From Motacilla alba alba (Eukaryota; Chordata; Aves; Passeriformes; Motacillidae): a stretch of DNA of 64,000 nucleotides. Positions 29,831-42,700 of the stretch are shown in pieces. The notes beneath the pieces were generated by a model. The model was not told the origin of the DNA. It saw only the letters and a program-made list of their open reading frames with translations, and did no database searches. Position numbers and translations under genes: made by a program. Each line of letters begins with the position of its first letter. The first letter of the stretch is position 1. The stretch is taken from positions 19,687,013-19,751,012 of the forward strand of contig NC_052026.1 of assembly GCF_015832195.1 (NCBI RefSeq), given 5' to 3'.

Positions 29831-32800
29831 GGATGGCAGGGGAATAGGGAAAGCATGCTCACACCCCCCTTCCCACCTTGCTCTTGGCAAGGATCCGAAA
29901 TGTGCCCAGATAATGATGGATTAAGGTGAAAACCGTGGCTCGTGGCCAGCTCCGGCGTGGCGGCTCCCTCCCGGGGCTCCTCGCACGGGGATTTCCCGGG
30001 ACCCTCAGGAGGGGTTTTGGACCCCCCCCAAGCCCCAGGGGATGCCCCGCGGTCACCCCGCGCCGGGCGGCACAGCCCCGCTGCCACCGCAGGTGCCAGC
30101 CCCGCGCTCCTTCCCCGAACGCGCCCACGGCAGGCGGCGAAACTTTGGGATGGCGACGGGAGCCAGGAGGCAGCGTCCTCATGGACCGAGCGCATCCTCG
30201 TGCTGCCCCCGGGAGCCCTCCTGGCACCGAGGGGTGGCCCCAGGGTGGCACCTGGGTGGGTGCCATCCCCGGCGAGGGACCCCGGGCGCCGCCGCCCCCC
30301 CCCCCCCAAAGGCTGCGGGAAGCTTTCCAAGCGAGCAGATGGGGCAGGGAGCGGCGGCAGGAGGAGGAGGAGGAGAGCAGAAAAGGCTATTTTCTCACGC
30401 TACATATTTTACAAGTCGAACATTTTGTGCATTTCAGCCCTGCCTGTAAAAGCATCTCGGCCTCAGCCCCGGGACTCGGCGGCGGAGCCTGTGAGTCAAC
30501 AGCGGCTGGCGACGACGTGGCTGCTGGCGGGGGGGACAGGCTGGGAGGAGGGGTCCTCCGCACACAGGGGCAGTTTGGGGGGGTCCCCCTGACCTGTCGG
30601 CCAGCAGCACCCAGCCGGGGCACGGTATCTGCTGCAGTGTCGTGCCCGCTGCCACCGTGGGATTGATGCCACCGGGGTGGCGCAGGGAGGTGGGCGCACA
30701 CACACACACACACCCTGCTGCTCCCCAGCTGCCTTACACTCCTGGAAATTAAATATCCTGGCTAAACACCAGGAGTAAACAGTGCCGCGGGCAGCCCGGA
30801 ACACCTGGAGAGGGGCAGGGCTGGGGCTGACCCTGCCGGAGCTGCCCCCACCCAGGAAACACCCACGCCTGGGCTGCACCGTCCCCCAGAGCGCTGCCAG
30901 GGGGGCGCCCCAAAACCGGCCCCACGCCCCGATTCCTGCAGCCGCGCGCGGGGGACGCTCAGCCCAAAGGCGGCCGCGATGCTGGAGCAGCGACAAGCGG
31001 CCCTGGCAGGGGGCTGGGGGCTTCCTGGAGGCAGAGAGTGAAGGGAAAGCTCTCCCTCCACCCCTCCACCCGGCGGGGGCTCCCGGAGAGGTCCCTGCAG
31101 CGTGGGAACGCCGAGGCGCCGCCGCTCCCCGGGGAGCCCGTGGCAGCCCCTGCCCCGCAGGCGCCGGGCTGGTACCGGCTCCGAGGGGCTCCGGATCCGG
31201 CCGCGCTCTCCCACAGCCTCCCGGCCGCTGCCTCGCCGACTCTTTGTCTATTTTTGAACCACGGGCTCCATTTCAAGGCGATTTTGCCCATGTGAAAGTG
31301 AATCAAAGAACACGGGAAAAAAAATATTAGTGAGAATTTTGCTAAATAAACAGGAAATCCCTGGGATGCTTTCTGGAGCCATCGGTCAGCATCTTCCGAA
31401 GGAAAGCTGGGGGTTTGTCAAGGTGGGGTTCCCCCTGGGGAGCCTGAGCACGGCGGGAGGGACGGCAGAAAACAGCTTCAGGAAATCTAAAAATAACCCC
31501 AAACCGGGCAGTGGCACGAAGGGCAGGGCACCCGGGCAGGGGGTGCCCTCGGTGCCACCAGCCTGCTCTTGCCTCTGGCGAGCAAGGGCTGATCCCAGCT
31601 CGGGGACTCCCGTTGTCCCCATCCTGCTGGGCAGCTAAATCCATCTCCCACGTGAGATGCAGCTGGGAAAGCACAGGGCAGGCTGCAGCGGCCGACCTGC
31701 AGCACCGACCTGTCCCCCGGCCCCAGCAGCAGAGATTAAACCCAGCTTAACCCCAGGGCTGTCCCCTGGTCCCTCCCAGCCCCGTTCGCAGTGCCCGGCC
31801 CTGAGCTGCCCCAAACCTTGTGCTCACTGTGACCCTGCTGCTCTGGCTGGGGGCTGAAGAGGGTCAGTGCTGCTGAGGGGGGATTTGTGTGTCCCCCCCA
31901 GGAGGGACCCAGCTCCTGCCCCGCTGCCAGCACTCCCTGGCAGCCCTGAACTTCCCGGCTGACTCGCTGACTTGGGCTAAGAGGTAAAATAGCAGATATT
32001 TGTGGGGTGCCTCCCTCCCCGGGGGTCCCGCAGCACGCTGACACCTTCCCGAGGTGGCTGCGGGACAGGGGACCGTGCACAGCCACGGGCAGAGCCAAAG
32101 TGCCCCCAGACTTCAGCAGGGATTTACAGCAGCAAGCAGAGCCAGGCCCATTCCCAGGGCACCGCCGGACACCGCAGGAGCCTCAACGCCTGGATCCTGC
32201 CGGGCTTTTCCAGGCGTGCAAACATCCACGGCTCCAAAGCAGAATTCCAGGAACGTCGGCACAGACCTGCCAGCCCCAGGTACCCCGTGGGACCTGCCAG
32301 AGCCCCCTCCTGCCTGCAGCAGCCCAGCCCGAAGGGGGGCTGAGCACCGGAATATTTTTCCGTCCCTCAGCCTGGAAGTTCCCGATGAAAGAGGCAAATC
32401 CCGCAGGCACACGAGGCCTCCCCGCTGCCCAAACCCGGCACCCGGCCCACGGCAGCGCCCAGAGCCGCGGGAGAACAGCCTCTCCCCTGCCGCCTCCTGG
32501 CTTTTCTCCCCCCCTACAAACCAACATCTGCGCTCGCGTTTGCCAAACAAAACGCGCCCGACATCTGCCTGCTCCCGGGTCAAACCTTACCTGCCAGCAC
32601 GGGAGGCGGCCGGCAGGGAAAACCCCCTTGGCGCAGCCAAGTTCACCTCCGCTCGCCTCCCCGAGCACGGAAACTCTCAGCACGGGGACCAGCCTCACAA
32701 ACCTGCGAGGGTCCAAGAGCCCACCCCAGGCGGCAGCTCAGCTCCATGGGGCTCCTCACCCGAGGGCCGCGGCTGTCAGCATCCTCTCCGGCTGCTGCTC

Positions 32801-34079
32801 CGTGTTTGCCGCGGGGTTTCGGGCTGCTTCCCCCGTTCCTCCATGCCCGGGACCGCGGCAGAGCTCACCCCGCCGCGGCGCCGAGCAGACGGATGTTTGC
32901 AGAGTGTCTTCAAGCCGCTCGACAAAGGAGCAGGGAATTAATATTCCTTTTAATTAAAGGCAGAAAAAAAATCTCTTTGTTCCTGAACAGAGAGAAAACA
33001 ACAGAGGGAAGAGCTCAAAAGCTCTTCTTCCTAAGCTGGAGACGAGACCATCGCTTGGAATCAAAGACACTGTCAATGCACACGTGACCTCGAATTAAAA
33101 AAAACAAAATGAAACGCAGCAGCGGCAGTGGCTCCTCTCCGACAGCGAAGGAAAGTTGCAAAGTTTTTCTTGGCTAATAGAGGGAAGAAAAAGAATTCCA
33201 AGAAAAGGTGTGTTTAACTAGAGAAACGCTCTGCGGTATCCGAAGGCACCATCCAGCGGCGAGGGAATGACGGGAAGAGCTGGTTGTGCTCCGGCTCGGT
33301 GTCGCGGAGGAGCCGCGGGGAAGCGCGGGGCCAGCCTCGCTCCATCGCTCCGCCGGCAGCGTTCCCCTGGCACAGCCGGGCCGCCCGGCTCAGCGCGATT
33401 CCAAAGGGAAAGCCAGGGCAGGCTGTGGTGAACGGCAGCGCTGGAGACTCCCGAGCCAGCCTTCCTTCCCAAATCCGCATCCAAGCAAACATCCCCCGGC
33501 GCACGCCAGGGCTCTGCCAGCGCTCCCAGCACAGCCCCGTGTCCCCAGCGCGGAGCCGTGTCCTCGCACAAAAACCCAGAGCGGAGGGGCTGGAACTTGG
33601 CGGAGCAGCCCCGGGAATTCCTCCCGCGCACTCTCCCGAGTGGGTCAGCTCCTCCGAGCCCACAGCAGCCGGAGAGGGATGCGAGCTGGCGGGCAGGGCG
33701 GAGGGACGCGGGGATGACAAAGAGTTGCACTGCCGGGCACGAGTCGGGAGCCACAGCCGGGGGGGTCTGCTGGGGGTGGGCACAAACTCGCGTGGGTTCC
33801 CGGGGACGCTGTGCCGCCCCACGCCGCCCCGGCGCTCGGGAAACGGCGGAGGGGAGAGAAGCAAGAGCCCCGGCAGCGCAGGGAAGAGGGATCTGCCCCC
33901 CGCCGCCCCCGCGGGGCGTGGGAGCGGGGCCCACGGGCGCGGCGATCCCGCTCCGGGGCTGCCTCCGCCGCGGAGCCGCTCCGAGCGCGGCGCCCGCTCG
34001 CCCCGGCTGTGCCCCAGCTCGCCCTGCCCCGCTCCGCCGCCGTGGCGGGGACCGCGCTGGCTCGGGCGCACGGAGCATC

Positions 34080-34580
34080 CCCGCACCCTGCGCACCGGCA
34101 GCTGCCCCGACACCGGGAGCGTCCCCCGGACACCGGGAGGCTCCGAGTCCCCTGCGCGCCGGGAGCGTTCCCCGGGCACCGGGAGCCTCTTACTGCCCTG
34201 CGCACCGACAGCTTCCCCGACACCGGGAGCCTCGCCCGGGTACCGAGAGCATCTCGGGCTCCTGCACAACAGGAGCGTCCCCCGGGCACCGGGAGCCTCC
34301 CCCGCTCCTTCGCGCCGGGAGCACCCCCCGAGCATCAGGAGCATTCCCAGCCCCTTTTCCACGGGAGCCTCCCCGGGCACCGGGAGCCTCCGATTCCCCC
34401 GTGCACCGGCGGCATCCTCCGAACACCGGTAGTACCCACAGCCCCTCTGCCCTACGAGCCTCCCCGGGCACCGGGAGCCTCTAATACCCCCGTGCACCGA
34501 GAGCATCCCCCGAACCCGGGGAGAATTCCAAGCCCCTCTTTCACGGGAGCCTCCGCGGGCACCGGCAGCCTCCCCGTCCC
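34080..34580. repeat. GC-rich tandem repeat beside the CBFA2T3 5' exon
   Basis: Irregular units of about 60 bp carrying cccgggcaccgggagcctcc, with spacers mentioning cgcaccg or gttccc. It ends just before the minus-strand donor at 34600. Confidence 0.8.
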
Positions 34581-34600
34581 GGTTGGCGGACGGCACTTAC

Positions 34601-34720
34601 CGTCCTGAGGTGTGGCGGAGGCGTGAGGTAAGTCCCAAGGCAGGGGCCGGCGGGGCCGGCAGGAGCGGGCAGAGCCGGCAGCGGCCCCCGGCGGCGGCGG
34701 CCCCGGTCCGCTCAAGGCCG
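34601..34720 (-). other. CBFA2T3: CBFA2T3 5' exon (probably untranslated)
   Basis: Minus-strand sequence ending CCTCAGGACG at a consensus donor GTAAGT (34600-34595), inside a CpG island. Its frame is open and joins in phase to the next exon (GAC-G + AT AAC), but I find no in-frame ATG, so translation most likely begins at 25012. The transcription start, and so the exon's right edge, is unknown. Confidence 0.6.
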
Positions 34721-35130
34721 GCGCTGGCGGAGCGCGGCCCCGCGGCGGCGGCTGCCCCCGGCACCTGCCCGCCGCCGCTCGCCGCGCCCGGGGCCGCCGC
34801 TCGCCGCCAGCTCCGGGGCTCGGGGCGCTTCCCCTCCCCCCGGAGGGGGGGCACCGGAGAAGCGGGGGGAGGGCGGAGAAGCCGCGGTAAATCCGCGGGG
34901 CCGCTTCACCCCCTGCGCGCTGCCCGGCGGCGCATCCTCCCGGCGCCGCGCCGCGGCCGTGGGGCGCCCGCGGCCGCGCTCCGTGCCCGGCCGGGCCCCC
35001 GCCGCGCCGCCGCTGCCGCCGCGCCGCCCGCCCGGCCCGGAGTGAGCGCGGCCCGCCCGCGCCGCTGCCTTAGAGCCCGCCCGCCGCCGCCGCCAGGGGG
35101 CGCCCCGCCGCCGCCGCCACCGGAGCGGCA
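34602..35130. promoter_or_regulatory. CpG island promoter of CBFA2T3
   Basis: Extremely CpG-dense, TATA-less sequence around and upstream of the 5' exon. A plus-strand consensus donor (GTGAG/GTAAGT, GT at 34628) lies only 28 bp from the minus-strand donor, which would suit divergent transcription. Confidence 0.65.
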
Positions 35131-35164
35131 CCCCCGGGATGAGCGAGAGGGAGGGGAGCGGGGC

Positions 35165-35760
35165 GGGATGGACCGGGACGGGGAACGGGAGCGGGAACGG
35201 GAATGGGAAAGGGAACTGGAATGGGAAAGGGAACGGGAACGGGAATGGGAATGGGAACGGGAACGGGAACGGGAATGGGAAAGGGAACGGGAACGGGAAT
35301 GGGAATGGGAACGGGAACGGGAATGGGAGTGGGAAAGAGAACGGGAATGGGAACGGGAATGGGAAAGAGAATGGGAACGGAAAAGGGAATGGGAATGGGA
35401 ATGGGAATGGGAACGGAAAAGGGAACGGAAACGGAAACGGGAACAGGAATGGGAATGGGAATGGGAAAGGGAACGGGAACGGGAATGGGAATGGGAACAG
35501 GAATGGGAATGGGAATGGGTGGCATTGGGACGGAAACGGGGTGGGATGGACCGGGACAGGGAACGGGAACAGGAACAGGAATGGGAAAGGGAACAGGAAT
35601 GGAAAAGGGAACGGGAATGGGCGGCATCAGGATGGAAACAGGATGGGATGGACTGGGACAGGGAACGGGTGGCATGGGGACAGGAATGGGATGGGATGGA
35701 CTGGGACAGGGAATGGGAATGGGCTGCATCAGGAGGGGAACGGGATGGGATGGACAGGGA
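35165..35760. repeat. GGGAAY/GGGAAC array upstream of the CBFA2T3 promoter
   Basis: Nearly 600 bp dominated by the hexamers GGGAAC, GGGAAT and GGAAAG, becoming interrupted after 35520 by gggatggactgggacaggga units. The array gives dozens of GGAA cores on one strand and lies about 30 bp outside the CpG island. Confidence 0.92.
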
Positions 35761-36744
35761 TACGGGGCTGGGCGGCACCAGGGATTCTGCACGGAACCAA
35801 GGGGCTGCTTGGCACCGGGGGACCGAGTGGGACACGGGGCTGCACAGGGACATGGGGCTGCCCAGGGCTTCAGGGGGTGCACAGGACCTGGTGACACTGT
35901 GGGGACTGGAAGGCCGTGCACGGCAGTGTACGGGGCTTGGAGGCTGCAGGGATCTGGGTTTGCAAAATCATCAGAGTTGGGGATGCTAAAGATCAGGGAT
36001 TGCAGAGCCGAGAGTGGGCGGCCGCATGGGGGGCAGAGCAACACGTTTTGGGGAGCTGCAAGGAGCTGGGAGTTGTTTTGGGGGAGGTGGAGGGACTGCA
36101 AGGCAACGGGTCAGGACTAGTCTGGGGGCCTGGGGAGAGTACAGCAGGGTGGGGGTGTCTGCAGGGGGCTGGGGGGCTGCGGGGGGATGGAGCTGTGCTT
36201 GCTCAGCTTCCCTCTCCAGGGGCCCAAGGGCTGGGGTTGCACCGGAGCAGCCACAAGAGCACGGCCCTCACAGTCCCACACGCCCATCCCAGCCTGGCCT
36301 TGGAGTGCCCCCCACCCTGCTGGGCCTCGGTGGGGCTCCAAGGGCAGCAGTGCACATCTGGCTGCCTGGCACACCCCTCCCAAGTGCCCCGTGCCAGCTG
36401 GGGGACAGCATTCAAATTTTCCCTCCCCAAGTCCTACTACAAGGCGCACCGGGAGCACAACCCCGCGAATTTCCCTGCGAATTTCCCTGCGAGCCCAGCC
36501 CTGCCTCTGTGTGTAATCACCGTGCCTGGCAGCTGCTTCCCTCTGCGACTGCCCTGTGCCGGTGCATTACTCATCCTCGCCCGCTTCCCGGGGACTGGGA
36601 GAGCGGCAGCTCTGCCGGGCGGAGCCACCCGGCTCGGCACGGCTGCCGCACAGCCGGGGCTGGGTGGCACAGAACAGCTGCGTGCCCGCTGGACAGCCAG
36701 AGAGGGGCCCTGAGGCACAGACACTGTGAGGGCACTGTGGGGGC

Positions 36745-37140
36745 ACTGCACAGCCCTGGCACGGCCACTGCTCAAGGGCTGCACGGCCTCTGTGTGACCA
36801 TTGCATGGCCAGGAAAGGGTCACTGCATGGCCAGGAAAGGGTCACTGCATGGCCTCTGTGTGACCATTGCATGGCCAGGAAAGGGTCATTGCATGGCCAG
36901 GAAAGGGTCACTGCATGGCCTCTGTGTGACCATTGCATGGCCAGTAAATGGTCACTGCATGGCCTCTGTGTGGCCACTGCATGGCCAGTAAATGGTCACT
37001 GCATGGCCTCTGTGTGGCCACTGCATGGCCAGGAAATGGTCACTGCATGGCCTCTGTGTGGCCACTGCATGGCCAGGAAATGGTCACTGCATGGCCTCTG
37101 TGTGGCCACTGCATGGCCAGTAAATGCCAACCACCAGGCC
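36745..37140. repeat. 43-44 bp minisatellite
   Basis: Units of gtcactgcatggcctctgtg then tggccactgcatggccagga, with a half-unit sub-repeat on catggcc. About eight copies, degrading at 37130-37210. Confidence 0.88.
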
Positions 37141-39403
37141 ACCGAGTGACCTTTCTATAGGTAGTAAATGATCATCACAAGGCCACTGAGTGACCATCCT
37201 GTGGCCACTAAATGACCATCACTTGACCACTCTGGGGCCACCACAGGGTCCCCAAATGACCGCTGATGGTCACTGCACAGCCCAGCTCCCCCCAGCGATG
37301 GGGTCAGAGCCCTGCCCCAGTTTTCCACCCCTTGCTCCCAGGGGGCTGCCAGGGGTCTGTGGCTCTCCAGGCCGTGCTGGCCCTGTTCCCACGGGGACCT
37401 TTCCCCAGGAGCCCCGTGCAGGTGCCCCTGGCACAGGAGCCCCGGAGGGAATTCCGCCCCGCACAGCTGCGCTCCCACACCCCGGCCCTGCACGGCTGGC
37501 ACCGCTGGCACATGCAAATGCCAGCACCACGTGTGCCTGGGGACACAGGCACTTGGACACGTGGTTCCCAGCACAGGTGGAGGCGTTGTGGACCCCCAGC
37601 ATCAGGGGGGCAGCCCAAGAGTGTTCCCAGAGTTCTGGGCTGCCAGCACAGGGCTCCTTCGGGATCAGGCCGCTCGCTGGGAGAGCAGGGACCTGCCCAT
37701 GGGGGTGACCACGCTCTCAGCCCGACCCTCCTGTGAGTGCCCGGCTGGTGCCACGCCATGAGCCTGGCCATGACCAAAGCCATCCCCTCTGACCTGCCAG
37801 CCCCCTGCCACCAGCACGTCACAGGGACCCGCTGGGAACTGTCACCACCTCCCCTTAATTTGGGGGTGCAGCTGGAGGACGCCATCAAACACTCCCTGCC
37901 CTGGCACCTCGTGCCCCAGGGGTCACTCAAGCACGCTGGGGACTGGCAGGTGGCACCGTGACCCCGCAGGACGGCAGGGGGACAGAGCCACCACACCCCC
38001 CTCCCCCCCCAGTGGCGTTTGGGTGGCAGGGGCTGCTGCGCTCCTATTCCACGCACGCAGCCTGTAATTTTGGTCTATTGAAGTCATAATTCACTACTGT
38101 GAAAATAAACATTTGTGTTAGCTCGCTTTATTCGGCGGGGTTGGGCTGAACGTGAATAATTCCCCGCCGGCGCCTTTGCACGTGGCCCGGGATGCTGGGA
38201 CAAAGCCGGGCCACCCGTGGCCATGGCCGCGGCCACCTCCTCGCAGGCTTTGGGCGAGTTCCCACCTTCCTTCGTACCCCACCCCTGGGATCCCCTAGAT
38301 CCCGAAGGAAACGGGAAAGGAGAGCCACTTTGTACCAATCAGGGATCATGAGGAAGATAAACGTGATTTTTAGGCAATATTTGGAGTGCGGCACCCGCTC
38401 AGACCTTCCCTACCCATCCCTGTCCCTGGGTTTGCACCCTCGTGCTCTCTTGTGGATGCTCCCACCACACCAACGACGTCCCACGGCCCACTCGGTGCCA
38501 CCGCCTGGGCCCCCCAGGCGCGGCTGTCCCCAGGATGTCCCCAGACCGCTCCCGCTGGGTGCGGGGGGCTGGTGCTTCCCCCGGCATTTGCATCTCCCCA
38601 GCCTTTATCTCCCCGCCGGTCTCTGTATTGCTGCAATTACAGACACTTTAAAACACAATGATCTGGCTGTTAGCGTGATGGATGACAGAACCTTTCTGTC
38701 TGGTTTAAATCATTGCTGAGAGTGAGCAAACTTCCCCGGCTTAACCCTTTCCTGCCCCGAGCCCGCTCCCAGCCCGGGGCTGCTGTGAGCTCCGTGCCCG
38801 CCCATCCGCCACACGCCTGGCTCCCACGGCTGGGATAAAGGGGGGGTCTGGCTTTCCTGCGGGAAAACATTCCCGCGTCCCTCAGCTCGCTGGGCTCCGT
38901 GCCTTTGGGGCTCCCCGGGTGCCTGGGGACCGGCGATGGGACCAGCCCCGCCCCGGCAGGGCCGGTGGCCCCGCTCCGCTCGGCTGCGGTGGGAAACGAC
39001 CGGCTGGAGCGGAGATAAAAGCGCCTGCCGGAGCCCGATAGCCGGCCGGACCCATCCCAGCCCCGGGCTGGCAATCCTTCCCCCGGCAAATCTGGAAGCG
39101 GGGCAGGACGGGGCCCCAGCGCATTCCCACGCGTGGGAGAGGGTGGAAACTCCCGTCCTGACCCGGTGGGTCACGCTGGTGTGTGACTGATGGCGTGGCC
39201 AGCCCGGGCCCCAGGAGCCGCACACGTCGCGGCGATCCGTGCTCCCTTTGTTGTGGGGAGGGGGCATCCCCCGCCTGCCCGATGCCACCTATAACGTTTT
39301 GCCCGAGGGTTTCGAGCTGATCTGATGAGCTCTCAACACCCCGACGTTACACCCCAGAATAGCTCAGCATTCTTTGGGAGGCATAAAAGGAGCAGGAGGC
39401 TGA

Positions 39404-39719
39404 TGTGACAGCGTCAGGAACAAAAAAGGTTTAATAAGAGGCAAAGTAACAAACTCAAAGCCATCCAGGTGCCACAGGCTTGTGCTCCTGGTAAAGGCAC
39501 CTCACAAAAGCGATTTGGCTTCTTTGTTCTGTCCTTTTCTACTCAATGGCCCAGGCGGGACCTTTTGGCTTATGGGCAATTAGCTGTCCCCAAACTTGAG
39601 GTGAAGCCCCAAGGTCCTGTCAGTGACTTTTCCTACCTGATCACTGGGAGAAAGTTCTGGGCTCTTTCTTTTTTTGGGGGACAGAGGAAGGTTCTGTCAC
39701 TCTGTCCATAGGGGGCACA
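39404..39719 (-). mobile_element. Possible LTR fragment of an endogenous retrovirus
   Basis: On the minus strand this begins TGTGCCCCC and ends GCTGTCACA. Near the end it has a cttattaaaccttttttgtt segment resembling an LTR poly(A)/R region. No target duplication or internal genes seen. Could equally be another repeat class. Confidence 0.4.
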
Positions 39720-42700
39720 TTCCTACACCCACCCACGCCTGCCCACCCCACAGGGGTCCCAGCCCCACGGGAGGGTGTCACTGTCACCCATCACTGTGCT
39801 CAGGGTGCTGGCTCGTGTCCTCCCTCCCGGCTGGGTGTGCACATGGAGACGCTCCATGGGGTGCTCTGGGTGTGCCAGGACCTGCCCCGGGGGAAGGGGC
39901 ACCCCAAGGCACAGCCTGGGGCAGAAGGGGAGCACTGAGGCCTTGGCGTGGCGTGTGCCAGGAGATAAGGTGCTCGCCGAGGGCAGATGAAGGCAATGGT
40001 GCCAAAACCTCACAGGAAATGCTCACCACCATGTGCCATCCATATCTGTCCCTGCACAGGACCCCTGCCCGCTATCGGGGCCGCGCACACGGGCAGGGGC
40101 AGCGCGGCGGGTGCTGGGCTCACCAGGGCACCCTCAGATGCCACCTCTTGCCTCTGCAGCCACCGCGGTGATGGGGACGCTTTCCACACCTCGCGCTGTC
40201 CCTGTGACCCCCCCCTGTCCCGGCGCTCCCCAGCTGATTGCCCTTCCGGCTGCATCCCCTCTCCACAAGCCTCAGGCTTTTTAAAACAGCCCTCGGTGCT
40301 GGTTTGTCACACCTTGCCCTGGCCAGGCTGGTGGCCCAGCCCTGTCCCTCCGCGGGCACCCCGTGCCGTGCCGTGCCGTGCCGGGTCCTGCCCCCGCCCG
40401 CTCCCCCGGGACCGGCGGTGTCTGCAGGCGAGGGCACCGAGCCGTGCCGCGCTCAGCCCCGCCGTGCCGCAGGTTTCCTGTGTCAGCCCCAGCGGGTCTG
40501 TCTGTCCGTCTGGGTTTCTCGGTCTCTATCCGTTCCCTCTGGGGGAGCAGAGCATCCCTGGTACCTCTCAGAGTCCCTGCTGGATGTGGCGCTGCCGGCG
40601 GCGCCCTACAAGCAGAGCTTGGTGACAACGTGTGGCCAGGTGCCCACAAGCTGCAGGGGTGCAAGGCCCTACACGGCTGGGGGGTCTCCAACCCCCGTTT
40701 GCTTGGAGCATCCCTGCAGGGACAGGGAGCCGCTGGGCTGGGAAGGGTCGGTGTGACCGTGGATGGTCCCAGTGCCCTGGCTGTGGATGTGGTGGCCCAA
40801 ATCTCAGTGCCCAAATCTCAGCGCCCAAATCTCAGCACCCAAATCCATCCCCGTGCCAGCAGCCAGCACCGGGAGCCAGGCTGCAGCCCCCGGCGCTCTC
40901 CCCTTGGCATTTGGCTTGCAGCAGGAGCCCTGGCGCTGGATTTTCCTGCACGTTAATCCATCGGGGAATGCAGCAGGGAGATAAGGGGCTGGTGGGGAGC
41001 CAGCGGCCGGGGAAGACGCTCGCCTGCCCGCCAGCTATCGCCCGCCGCAGCTGCATCCGCCCGGGGACATCTGCTCGGCAGGAAGCGCCGTGCGCCAGCC
41101 TTTCCCGGGAAAGGGGCTTCGTTTGTGCCTGGCTTCCCTCCGTGACCGCTCCTGGGGCTCCCCAGACTTGGAGTCACCCACCCTGCAGCCTTCATGCTGC
41201 AAGGAGCAGCCCCACCGGCTGCTGAAGCAGATCCAGCGGCTTTGTGGCTTTCCCACAACTTCCACATAGAAAAGAAAAAAAAGTGCGTCTCCCATTAAAA
41301 GAAAAAGAATAATAATTAAAATCCTGCTTTCCTTGCTAACAGATTCGTTCCTGCTTCGTGGCATTCAAAGGGAAACCACCCCCTACTGCTTATCATCCCG
41401 CTCGCCCCGTGCTGCCAGCTCCGGAAAATCACCGGCTTGCCTTAAAAAAATGGGAGACTTTAGGATACAGCACCACTCCTCCGGGTGCTTCTAGGATTTG
41501 GGGCTGCCAGGGGCCAAGTTTCCGACTGTTCTTTGCCATGGAGAGCCTGGGAAGTGCTTTAATTGCAAAGCAGGGATGGCCACGTGCTGCCCTGCCTCCA
41601 GGAGCTGCTGTTTTGGGGCGCATGGAGACGCTGCTGGCACCTCCGTGGGAGCAGCACCCAGTCCTGCCAGCCTCATCCTTGGCCAGCAGGAATCCACTGG
41701 GAGATGCTGAACAAAATCCCCTGAGCTGCCCTTGGGTTCACGACAGGTTCACACTCCCCTTCTCCCACCCTAACCTTGGGGACCAGCTCCTTCCTGGCCC
41801 TGCCCATCCCACAGGCTGCACTGCCTGCCTCATTCCAGTAACGATGGGAATTTAATCAGCAGGCACCGCACTTCCAACACCCCGCATCCCTGCAAAAATC
41901 AATGGGAGCTAGCAGGAGGTGGCGTGAGCCTGCCTCACTCCAGCATGCGGCTCGGATGGACATCCAGGCCCTGGAGCTGCTTTCAGAACCTTCCCGGGGC
42001 CAAAATCCTCCAGCCTGGGGCTCTGGCTGTGTGGAGGCCAGTGCTGATCAGTGTTGTGCCAGGCCATGCCACGGGGAGCCACGGGCTCGTGCCAGGTGAG
42101 CTCTGGGATTTGTTACGAGCTCCAGATGTGCCACAGCAGCAGAGGACGTTGCGGCTGTCTCTGGCCACCTGCATCGTTTCCAAGTTCCCAGGCTAAAAGC
42201 AGGGCTTGTTATCAAGAGCAAAAAATGTGCCACCTCTGTTGTATTTCATTTCCCTTTCTCCACCTCTTCCCTGCCCGCTGTGCATCGGAGATAACAGCTC
42301 TCGGTGCCGAAGCTGGAGAGCGGGGCCGGCAACGGCCTCGCCAGCCCTATCGCCGCCTCGCCGGCCGCAAGGAAATCAGGAAGTTTGCAGAGATATTTGG
42401 CCAACAAAACAAACATTTCTCCTGCCAAAAGCCTAACGGGCAGCCCGGCGAGCCCGCAGCAATCTGCACGGCTCCCTGGCTGCAGCCTTCCGGAGCGCCG
42501 TGCCCGCCGAGCCCCGCGCCTCGTCCCGGCGCCTTATCGGAGCGTGCCCCTGCTGGCACGGGCCAGCTCTGGGGACAGGGACCCCAGCGCGGCTCCCCCG
42601 CCCTCGGTGGACCGGCACAACAGGTGCGGCAGCCGGGGTGCACCCAAACCCTGCCCTTGTGCTGCCCCAGCTGTGCCCCTGACCCGTGGGCAGGTGCCAG

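Larger units (their letters stand above)
25039..34600 (-). other. CBFA2T3 intron 1 (about 9.6 kb)
   Basis: No coding exon found. It contains a 24-bp minisatellite (26590-27080), a 44-bp repeat (28452-28665), a CR1 fragment (28855-29020), a C14-like tract (about 30293-30308), a CA run (30698-30713), an AT-rich island at 29690-29830 and GC-rich sequence approaching the promoter. Confidence 0.65.

Noticed and set aside
33214..34596. 460-codon minus-strand frame next to the CBFA2T3 5' exon
   Set aside because: GC-rich tandem repeat translation with no domain. It would run across the good donor at 34600 and has no splice support of its own.
34583..35989. 468-codon plus-strand frame rich in Arg/Glu and long minus-strand Ser/His or Pro/Ile frames
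   Set aside because: Translation of CpG-island sequence plus the GGGAAY hexamer array; all frames are open for the same trivial reason.
39404..39719. Plus-strand 80-codon frame in this block as a possible gene
   Set aside because: The composition and ends fit an LTR-like repeat better, and there is no protein similarity.
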